Source: Chara braunii (lineage: Eukaryota; Streptophyta; Charophyceae; Charales; Characeae). From it: 36,374 nucleotides of DNA. Location of the stretch: assembly GCA_003427395.1 (NCBI GenBank), contig BFEA01000164.1, positions 1,906,323 through 1,942,696 on the forward strand. Reading direction: 5' to 3'. Under the pieces are notes generated by a model, which was given only the letters and a program-made list of their open reading frames with translations, was not told where the DNA came from and ran no database searches. Positions 1-8,597 of the stretch are shown piece after piece (position 1 is the first letter of the stretch; the number at the start of each line of letters is the position of its first letter). The position numbers and the translations under genes were made by a program.

Positions 1-66
<66 letters not shown>
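1..66. repeat. (AG)n microsatellite
   Basis: Uninterrupted AG dinucleotide repeat at the left edge. Similar GA/CT tracts occur at 34068-34130 and at the right edge, so this dinucleotide is common in the region. Confidence 0.98.
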
Positions 67-69
<3 letters not shown>

Positions 70-1944
70 AGACTCACCTGGTAACAGATCCTCCCGTCGT
101 CAAGCCGAGGATCCGTCCCTGTTCCGCATAGAAAGCGAGCCGTGATGGCGCAAATTTACCCGTGGAACGATGCACTGCCCACCGGTTGGTTGAAGTAGCT
201 GCAGGTGGAAGTAGCAAGGGGCAGGCAGCGGGTTGAAGGCTTACCTGCTGGCCGAGGCACTGCTCTGGCCGTTGTTCGGAGTAGTGAGGGAGTGAGACGC
301 GAGGTGGGGGAATTACCTATTGGCCGCCACGTTACTTACTCTGTCGGTAAAAAGGAGACACTCCCCAAACTCTATGTTCGCGCGATTGGAAGATGCATGG
401 AAGAAGCGAGCAACAGAGATGGCAAGCCGACATTGCGGGATAAACCGAAAGACGAGCTATAGACTGCGGGTAAAATCGGGGTTGGGCTGTTCCAGTGTAT
501 CGAGCCTGTACAAGCGGATAAATGCAGTCACATGCAGCTCAAGATCGGGGGCATCGGCAAGCGACCTCCGCAGGGTGAGCCGAAAGTCAAGCTATGGTGC
601 CAAACTACGCATTAATCAGCTCTAAGTGAGTCAGGGATGGGAATGCGGGATGAGCTAAAGGTCAAGTGCAGTGTTCCCATCTTCGTCGTGACAATCATTT
701 CCATCATGAAGTTTGTCTATGTGGTGTCTGTCTCAGGAGGAGGCCTCATCTGGTTGCGGTAGTTGTACTGTTGATCCAATCGTCACCCCACTCCAAGAGT
801 TGCCAACAGGAAGCATGGCTATCTTTAGCAGTTCAACAGTGACCCCTATTCTCGTAGGAAAAGCGCATGCGAGTGTATAGAAAAAAGAAGAACCTACCTC
901 CTTCGAGTGGTTGGATTGGAGGCGACTGGCGGACAGAACAACAAAAAACCCGGGCAGGATGATGCATCGTTTTGTGATCTAATGTGTTTTCGGTGAGTAG
1001 CGGAGTAGGAACCACAGACTGTGTTTTGGACAGCAATCTGCGAGTCAAAGTTTTTACCCGTGCATTGCCCATCGTAAGGACTGAAGCAGAGTGAGTCCAA
1101 CGGCGGGAAGGAAGACTTACATGCGGCCAAAGGGCACTGGTCCTTACATTGGAAGCGAAGCTAACAAGGAGCCAACAACAAGAGTTGTAGACTTGCCTGT
1201 TGGCTGGCGTACCATTCATTGGGTTGATTGACGCAGTTGCAATAGGCTGTGAGAATACTGGTTTGTTTACTAGCGGATACGTCATTCATTTTATTGTATT
1301 GAAGAATCGCAAGCCTAGTTGTGGGTAAGGTACGTACCTGGCCGGGATTTTGGCCAGACTTCCTTACAAGGGGGTTGTTGCTATGATCTGCGGAGTTGTC
1401 GGAAGGTCAACGGTCCGCAGTTTGGTTTCAAGTTGATCGGTAGTCGCACGTTCTGGCCATGATTGCGGGACCCTCAGGCGAGTGAAGATCGCAAGACCCT
1501 CTCCTGAGAATTGAGCTGTTCCATTCTTGTATCTCGAGCGTCTGAAACCCCTCCTTCTGAATACGAGAGGAAGGCGGCAAGCGGGATTGCAACCCATAGG
1601 ACCGCAGCAAGACTCTGTGGGGAGTCTGCCCACTGATCGCGGGAGCGCTGCCGGAACCTGGGTGAGGTTCTGGAGGCAGGGAACTATCAGGTATATCATC
1701 TTTCTGTTTGTATGAACCCACTGCACCCCTGTTTTGATTATCTCCCTCTAGCTTGACTTTTGTATGCATGTGTTCCCCTATGACTTTTGTGTTCTTTTCA
1801 GGATCAATCAAACTGAATGGAAAGAATGTGTGAGAGTGAAGATTAAGTTTCTTCTTTATTTTGATTGAAAGCAGATTAAGGGATGAATTGGGGGAAGGTG
1901 GGAGGAAGGCAGTTTTGCATGCATTTGACCGGGTCAATCAAGGA
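67..1944. other. Unassigned DNA, no supported gene
   Basis: I see no recognisable protein domain, RNA gene or transposon feature here. Open frames on both strands are short, biased in composition and without family motifs. A short near-duplicate phrase (ccgaaagacgagctat near 446 and ccgaaagtcaagctat near 580) suggests old local duplication. Spliced exons cannot be excluded. Confidence 0.5.
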
Positions 1945-2550
1945 CTGGGTATTGTTTCTAAGCTGAATGGCCTAGAGCTATGTTTATTTGACTGTTTCCT
2001 GAAGGACCAGACATTGTTTCCAAGCTGAATGGCCTGGTTGCTCTGTTTATTTCCGAGGGTTTGCCTGGCTGAAGGGTTTAATCTCTTGTTTCATTCTGAG
2101 GGAGGATTTTTTATCTAAGGCTAAGCATTGTTTCTAAGCTGAATGGTTTAGCCTGAAGTCACACACATAAGTATAAGCTAGGTATAACAAAAAAATACTT
2201 TATTTGTATTTGCATGTGAACTGACAGTTGGACATTGTTTCTAATCTGAATGGTCCAGCGCTAAGTCATATCACTAAAAAGACCACAAAATATTATTGGA
2301 AGTAATCTGGGCAAGTTGAGCATTGTTTCCAAGCCGAATGACTCAGTCCCCTGCCCATGTTTTCATTCTTTTTTAGAACAAAGTCAGAAATTATTAAACT
2401 TTGGATATTAAACAGTTCAGGGCGACTAGACATTGTTTCTAAGCTGAATGGTCTAGTCATATGCCCAAAGAAGAGAAAAGTAGTTGTGCAACCTGTTCGT
2501 GTATATCATAAGGCATGCTAGACATTGTTTCTAAGTTGAATGGTCTAGCA
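1945..2550 (+). repeat. Array of seven hairpins with constant loop and co-varying arms
   Basis: Seven dispersed copies share the core CATT-GTTTCTAAGCTG-AATG (small loop variants). They lie at 1945-1975, 2005-2039, 2118-2154, 2228-2258, 2309-2356, 2420-2466 and 2516-2550. In each, the bases left of CATT pair with those right of AATG, with one recurring unpaired base in the right arm (two copies also carry an A/C mismatch). Arm sequences differ between copies but stay complementary: CTAGAC/GTCTAG in copies 6 and 7, CCAG/CTGG in copy 2, AGGCTAAG/TTTAGCCT in copy 3, TTGGAC/GTCCAG in copy 4, TTGAG/CTCAG in copy 5. Copies 5 and 6 have an extra outer stem (GGGCA/TGCCC; GGGC/GCCC). Core spacing is irregular, 62-114 bases. 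GTCATAT follows copies 4, 6 and 7. A constant loop with compensatory arm changes suggests a conserved fold; the function is unknown. Confidence 0.85.
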
Positions 2551-2807
2551 CCATGTCATATGTAAGTTGGATATAAGGGACAAATCATTGAAAGACTACG
2601 GACTATTGTTTGACAAGGTTAACTTTGGGATGGTGAGAGTACTTACCTTTGTGGTTTGCCCTTGCATGTGGCTGAGTGAGATCACTACTTAGTCTGAGTT
2701 TCAGTTTGACAGGTAGTTGCTTTAGTTGCTTGCCACGTGATAGAGCTATAAGAGTGAGTTTCAATTCCTGCATTTTCTGAGCTAAGTTTTTTTTTTTACT
2801 TAGGTCA

Positions 2808-3957
2808 GTTTTCATATTTTTTGGGATAATTTGTTATACTTTGTCTTGTATAAATTTTGGTAAGCTACTTTCTCTACGGGAAGCGTTGCCGAAATTTTTA
2901 TAAAACCAAGGAGTTAGTTGGATTTTGACTTTTCGAAGTTCAACTTGCCTAAATTTTAAAAGGTAGACTTCCCAGATTTATACTAACTCAGATATGAACT
3001 CAAACACAAGACTAGAGCTCTAATAAGAAAATTTAACTGACTCCTTTGGAAAACTACTTTCTCTATAGGAAGCGCTACCAAAATTTTTACAAATCTAAGG
3101 AGTCAATTAAATTTTCTTATTCAAACTCTAGTCTTATGTTTGAGTTCATATCTGAGTTAGTATAAATTTGGGAAGTCTACCTTTTCTAAAGGAGATGCTG
3201 CCCAAATTTTTACTAATTCAGGGAGTTAGATAAAATTTGACTTTCTAGATTTAAGATTTTTTTTTATTTTTTTTTTTTGAATTAGTATAAATTCTGAGAA
3301 GGCATTTTTCCTATGGGAAGAGTTGCCAAAATTTTCTGAGTTTAGAGAAGTTAGTTTTCGCATTTTTTGGGATCATTTGTTATACTTTGTCTTGTATAAA
3401 TTTTGGTAAGATGCTTTCTCTACGGGAAGCGTTGCCGAAATTTTTATAAATCCGAGGAGTGAGTCAGATTTTGATTTTTCGAAGTTCAACTTGTCTAAAT
3501 TTTAAAAGGTTGACTTCCCAGATTTATACTAACTCAGATATGAACTCAAACATAAGACGAGAGTTCTAATAAGAAAATTTAACTGACTCCTAAGATTTGT
3601 AAAAATTTCGGTAGCGCTTCCTGTAGAGAAATTAGCTTTCTTAAATTTATACAAGGTTAGCCTTGTATAAATTTTGGAAAATTACTTTCTATACAGGAAG
3701 TGCTAACAAATTTTTTACAAATCTAAGGAGTGCAAACAAAATTGTTTGAGTTCATATCTGGGTAAGTATAAATCTGGGAAGTCTACCTTTTCTAAAGGAG
3801 ATGCTGCCCAATTTTTTACTAATTCAAGTAGTTAAACAAAATTTGACTTTCTAGATTTAAGTTTTTTTTTTTTTTTTTTTTTTTTTTAATTAGTATAATT
3901 TCTGAGAAGGCATTTTTCCTATGGGAAGAGTTGCCAAAATTTTCTGAGTTTAGAGAA
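2808..3957. repeat. AT-rich tandem duplication (two units of about 550-600 bp)
   Basis: Unit 1 (about 2808-3353) and unit 2 (about 3354-3957) begin with nearly the same phrase (tttgttatactttgtcttg at 2830 and 3374) and keep the same order of sub-blocks. Each unit has several copies of a degenerate block around GGAAGCGTTGCC(A/G)AAATTTTTA, near 2880, 3068, 3190, 3318, 3424, 3698, 3796 and 3918, plus an inverted one near 3612. Long T runs lie at about 3257-3280 and 3861-3888. No coding potential was seen. Confidence 0.85.
2961..3182. repeat. Long inverted repeat inside AT-rich unit 1
   Basis: Arms of about 85 bases (2961-3045 and 3098-3182) are reverse complements with few mismatches. They are separated by a 52-base spacer carrying a GGAAGCGCTACC block. 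Unit 2 keeps the left arm (3507-3591) and a shortened, degraded right arm (about 3736-3787). Transcripts would fold into a long hairpin. It may be the relic of a foldback or MITE-like element. Confidence 0.85.
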
Positions 3958-5044
3958 GTTAAATTATATTTTGACAGATGGCGATTCTGACAATCTATCT
4001 TGAATAGGGGAGATTCTGCGAAAAGTCTACCTTTCTTTGGGCATCAGATTAGAGGTATATTTAGGCTTAGTTAGTTAGGAGGATTTTGTGAGTGAGATTG
4101 TGATATGGAGATTATTTTTCATGGACTTATAGGCTTAGGTTGGGGATTGACGTGTATTATGTTACAGGCCCTTTTGATCGTTTGATTCAGGATCTGGGAT
4201 GGTTTCAACTTGATCTCACGAGGACCATCTTCTGTTATCACTGATAACAGGTCGGTTGCCGATTCGTCAATTTACGATTCAACTCCAATCCACTCTTGCC
4301 ACTCAACCTAAAGGCTTTAGCCCTATGGTTTGAATTGTTTCATTGTGTTTTGACCCGGACTTTATGGAATGGCCATTTAACAAAGATACTGAGTATTTTA
4401 TTTTGAGAGTTGCACAAAGAGTGGGGCTTGTATGTTTAGAGCGAGGGGTGTGAGCGCAGAGAATGGTTGAAGTTGACCCGTGTAGTGTGTGGAGTTCTGG
4501 TTGAATCTTTGATGTGATTGCAGGTATGTTTTGTGGTTCGGACTTTGGATATATGGATGACACCCCTTTATCTATAAATATGTGGTTCGGACTGTGGATA
4601 TATGTTTTGCAGCCTGCGATCACTTAAGTATATATGGCTGAGGAGAGTCCCACTGTGATTGTGAGAAGTGATCATCACATATTTATAACCCTATATATAT
4701 ATGTATATACATACACGTTGGGTGTTCGTGTGGCCTATTGTAACCATGCGCAAGGGTTAAATAAAGTGTGCATTTGAGAGAAGAGGGAAATCCCTTTTTA
4801 CCTTTTGCTTTTTAGAGTTTTATAGTTGGACGTTGTAGTCCGTGGCAGCCGTCAAAGTCAAACCCCTTGAGTTATTTCCAGGCCCCGAATGATGGAGCTG
4901 GTCTCCAGGGCAATAAGAGACGATTGCCACCACATGTATGAACCTGTGTACCACCCACTCTCCGCAGGGTGCAGAAAAGGGTGTGGTTTTTCAACCGCAC
5001 TTGGCGGTTGTCTAGCGTCGAGAGATTAACTCCTCAAGCCACGT
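3958..5044. other. Unassigned DNA left of the large element
   Basis: No domain-bearing ORF was seen. A TA-rich tract lies at 4690-4715 and AATAAA at about 4759. A perfect 7-bp hairpin, CAACCGC-acttg-GCGGTTG (4992-5010), lies 35 bases left of the 5' LTR. The five bases next to the LTR (cacgt) do not match those after the 3' LTR (gcgtg), so no target-site duplication is visible. Confidence 0.6.
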
Positions 5045-5572
5045 CGTCGGAGGGCGCGGTGTCCCGGCCCTCCTTTGTGGGCCAAGTCCCTGGCTGGTAC
5101 CGGTGCTTCGGACGTGTAGTGGCTTAGTCTGTCGCCTAACCTCCACAGTAACGTTGATATACCGGGGTGGAGCCCTGGAATAGACCGGCCTGTAGGTGCT
5201 TGCCCTCTGCAAAAGGGTGCGCCACAGGGCTTTCCTTTGGTCCATGCAGGCTCGGCGCCCTGCTGTACAAAAGAGCACTACCGGCCTGTGGCCGTGGTAG
5301 CCGTCGGGCTCGCCCTGGGACGCGAAGGTGAAAAGACTGGCGTTGTCTTTTCTGCTGCGCGCCGATCGCTCCCTGGTTAAGTTATGGGTTAGGTGCGACG
5401 AGCAGAGGTCACTGTCAGAGGAAAAGAAAAGAAAGGGGCTAGGCGGAGTAAAAAAGAGGAAGAAAAGAAAAAGAAGAAAAGGAAAAAAAACCGTCAGATA
5501 CCCACGCTTTAGTTCGGGAGAATCCGGTGGCTTCAGGGCGTTACGACGTTGCGATTTTCCTACTATCTCTGA

Positions 5573-5620
5573 TATTATTATTATTATTATTATTACTATT
5601 ATTATTATTGATATTATTAC
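5573..5620. repeat. (TTA)n microsatellite in 5' LTR
   Basis: TTA/ATT trinucleotide tract, shorter than the homologous tract in the 3' LTR (24153-24221). It is a slippage difference between the two LTR copies. Confidence 0.95.
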
Positions 5621-6407
5621 TTAAATTTCCTTTTCGTACGATTGTCAGACTCGGTTTTCTTTTCGGCCTGTCATATGGCGGGAAGGCCAACGGCTCGAGT
5701 TCCGAGCCCAAACTGTGGTCTATGGCCTAAGTTGGCCGACCTTCCTTGTATATCCTCTGTGGATAGACTGCCCGGTTGAACGCCGCTCGGTGGGACCCCT
5801 AAAGAGGGGCGACCCGCGGCCGCATCGGTAGGAAGCTTATCACCCTCCATGGAGGGTCATAAGCCCCCTCCTTGCCATCGGACACGGGTACCCCTCAGGG
5901 ATAGGCGAGCAGGCGCGTTTTGAGGGAAGGGAAACGCTTGTTGGTATCCTGTTATTGGACCATGGTCACATCGTGATGATTAGTGACTGATGGTAGCATA
6001 GTAAGTTCGGCCCGCACTTCGACTGTTGAGTTTCGGTCTTTCGTGTTTTGTAGATTATTTAGTCTTATTTTGTTTTATATTTTGGAGCATTAACACAATT
6101 AATGCGAGGGAATTTGAAGGAAAAAAAAAGCCAAAGCTAAACTCTTCGTTTAGAACGCGGGATCATGGCGAGTGGTGTGCCTATTAAGGGATGAGGCAAA
6201 TGAGTCTTTGGCTGCGGGCTGGTAGCAGCGCGCAGGCCACTTTTACTGTGCTGACGCTATTGGCCTGAGAACGGTGGGCAATCTGCGCCTGCGTGCACGT
6301 GTGTTGAGTACCGAGATGTGTCTGTCTGGCAATCGGCTATGGCGCGCAGCGATCGCCTGCACGGCTACCAGCCGGATTACTGGAAGTACACTACTCGCTA
6401 GTCTCCT

Positions 6408-6863
6408 ATGTCTGGCGAAGGTCCCAAGATCACTACGATCCTGAGTTACAGCGAGGGAGATGAGGCGAGTCTAAAGGTTACCGTAGAGGGAGCGAGAAAC
6501 GAGGAAATGAAGGGGGACCAGAGACTACAGTTGGCCATCATGGAATCAAAGAACCGGGCGAAGAGGAGGATGCAGAGGGATGGGGTCACGACCGAGGTTC
6601 GGGTGACCATTACTTAGCACGAGGTTGAAACCTCGACGGACACCGTGGAGCGAGCGCAGCGGTACTTGGACCGTGACTCAAAGGCGGAGAGCGAGGCTAA
6701 TGACAGGGAGACCGACCTTCAGTCCTGGAACAGTCCGGACCAGGTTCGCAAGAACCACCCTCAGGCACAACCTGTGGAAGGCGGACCCGAGGCCAGCTCG
6801 CGACAGCGGAGTCCCAGAGGGCGCGGGACAAAAAAAGGCAGGAGGCAAAGGAAGGGGGTGTGA
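6408..6863 (+). pseudogene. LTR-resident ORF (5' copy) with one in-frame TAG
   Basis: From ATG 6408 (MSGEGPKITTIL) the frame runs 69 codons to TAG 6615-6617, then stays open in the same frame to 6863. The second half is charged and ends in a basic, Arg/Lys/Gly-rich tail. The 3' LTR copy has the same TAG at the same codon. In this copy a TAG also lies four codons upstream of the ATG, where the other copy has TGG. I recognise no family. The shared stop may predate insertion or allow a C-terminal part by readthrough. It may also be chance open frame in GC-rich LTR; no codon-level conservation can be shown, because the second half is identical in both LTRs. Confidence 0.35.
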
Positions 6864-7251
6864 TCGTGACAAGCGGTGAGTGAGAGAGAAGGCGCGCGAA
6901 AGTCAACACGTGTGAGCGAGTCGCGGAGAGACGGGCAAGGCGGTTACGTGTGCGAGGTCCGAACCGGGAGGGTGTGCGCCCCAGGGGGCAACTACGCAGA
7001 GTGTGTGGGCAGACGGACGAGAGAAGAGAGAAGACGAGAAGAAGGGCAGCGCAAGTAGAACGGTTGACATCACCTTTTTTTTTTCGTGGGAGCAACAAGA
7101 CCATCATCCTTGCACGGCTCAGGCTGCTATCCTGGGAGGCATCATTCTTTTGAGAGTAGCTGGCATTGACGTGCCTTCAATGCGTTGTTTAGCGAGTTTG
7201 ACCTTACCGAGTTTTCGCGCTCCGTTTTCGTAGTAAGCCTTCTGAATGCTT
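6592..7251. repeat. 660-bp block identical in both LTRs
   Basis: By reading both copies line by line I find no difference or indel between 6592-7251 and 25206-25865 (constant offset 18614). Adjacent LTR sequence differs: six substitutions in the 184 bases before it, and about one per 15-20 bases in the 300 after it. A 10-T run is also identical. Recent gene conversion between the LTRs or an assembly artefact fits better than protein-level selection, since synonymous sites are unchanged too. Confidence 0.85.
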
Positions 7252-7861
7252 CAGCGTCCAGCTTGAGCAGTGAGTTGCAGTGTGTTCTTGCGGGTCATGT
7301 TTAGAGAGTAGTCAAGAGTTGTGCACACTATTTCCCTATTTCTGGAGGCGCAATTAACCTCGTCAATGTCCCGTGCGGATTATTAATTGGAGAAGTCTCA
7401 GGCTCCAGTGAAGCTGACGGGAAAAGAGTAGGAAGATTGGACCAGGTGATCTTGGCGCCTATGATAAGACGGGAGTCATGTGAGCGGATTTAGTTGACGT
7501 CATCATGCATGCCCGCGCAATGGCTTGACACGCAACGATGCAAAATGCAAGAGGCGATCTCTAGACTGAAGTGAGGGACATACTTAAGACGCAACTGTCA
7601 GTGTGGCACAACGCAGGTAAAGTTAAAAGGTGATTATAAACTGATGCGAGAGAGAGGTAAGGGAGAGAGGCATTGGTGATCAGTGTGGGCAGTCAGTGCC
7701 GGAGTACGGCTTCCATCTATAGCCGCTGATTCTAAAGTGGGAGGGGGGCACGAGGTTTCTTGGCTTCTTCGTGTGATTCGTAGTGCGTGCTCCTTGATTT
7801 GGCGCGAGGATGCACAATCGCGTTCTAATGGTGAAATCACTCATCCTCTGAAACAATTTAC

Positions 7862-7874
7862 CTCTATATAAGAG
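7862..7874 (+). promoter_or_regulatory. Candidate LTR TATA box
   Basis: CTCTATATAAGAG is a strong TATA-type match near the A/B junction. The 3' LTR has CTCGATATAAGAG (26475-26487). If it is the element promoter, B, C and D of the 5' LTR would all be in the transcribed leader. Position and match are the only evidence. Confidence 0.35.
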
Positions 7875-7990
7875 TTTTTAGCAATAGGACAAGCGTGTTA
7901 CGCTCAATGTGACTGCAAACGTTGTACGTGGATGGGAAGCAGTCTCCACCGTAGAGCGTGCTTAACCTGATACTCTAAGCTCTGAACTGA

Positions 7991-8597
7991 TTACCTAAAG
8001 CCTGCTAGTTCCAAGCACTTCCATCCAAGTCCCATGATGCGGAAGTCAGCCATGGCACAAAACTCCTCCCATAGTGTAGGGAGATATGGTTGAGAGAAGA
8101 TTCCCCGTCTGAGATGTGGAAACTCGGATGGCTCAGTCACTGCCTCATAATCGATCGTTGCATGAGAAACGTACCTCTTTGCTAGATCTACCAGGTCGCC
8201 CCAGCTAGAGCCATCTGTAAGGTGATAAGGGACCGGGGGTTTGGGGTAGTTTGTAAAGAGCTTGGGGCCAAAGCTATAGACCAGCTTCGAGCCCCATTGG
8301 AGTGTTCCATTGCACGAACTTAGCTGTTGCCATCCAAACTGCGTCAAGGTACGAATGTGTCTCATTCCCTTTCTTCAGATATACCCGCAAGTCCCTGATT
8401 GTACCTCCTGCAAATTCTGTAAGAACAACGAAGATTGACAGATCTTCGCGCTTGAAGTCGTCAATCTTGACAAAACTGTATGGTAAACTTTCCTTTGAGG
8501 CTACCTGGTTGAGACTGTCGAGGACTGACTGCTTGACTGAAACGGGGTTGATTTCTCTCATGGGCTCAATCAAATAGATACTTTTGATAGAAGTCAA
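7991..8597 (-). pseudogene. Type I accessory ORF, 5' LTR copy (frameshifted)
   Basis: Minus-strand frame of about 200 codons in two parts, broken by a frameshift near 8290-8310. Part one runs from IEPMREINPVSV through SIFVVLTEFAGG and DLRVYLKKGN. Part two holds GPKLFTNYPKPPVPYHL and a tail ending LGWKCLELAGFR. By eye it aligns over most of its length with the type I ORF at 13431-13925: LS.V...LL.SLN, then PY.(I/V)V, then a hydrophobic (I/V)(V/L)LT.(Y)F, then D(I/L).(I/V)(F/Y)(V/L).K. I know no function. It is antisense to gag-pol here and sense in the 3' LTR. No ATG opens the frame before the internal one at IEPM. Confidence 0.6.

Noticed and set aside
1945-2550. CRISPR-like array
   Set aside because: Repeat arms vary with compensation, spacing is irregular (62-114 bases), no spacers of uniform length exist, and the context is eukaryotic.
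5012-5278. Minus-strand ORF in GC-rich segment A, also open at 23627-23947
   Set aside because: Conserved only because the LTRs are duplicates; no domain, and the 5' copy runs out past the LTR boundary.
5328-5730. Plus-strand ORFs with poly-Ile/Leu runs
   Set aside because: Created by the (TTA)n microsatellite; length differs between LTR copies.
6625-7233. Several overlapping ORFs identical in both LTRs
   Set aside because: They lie in the 660-bp identical block, so identity says nothing about coding; frames overlap on both strands with no motifs.
5045-7992. Segment A alone as the LTR
   Set aside because: The PBS directly follows segment D, and D also ends the right copy at CGACA, so the LTR spans A through D.
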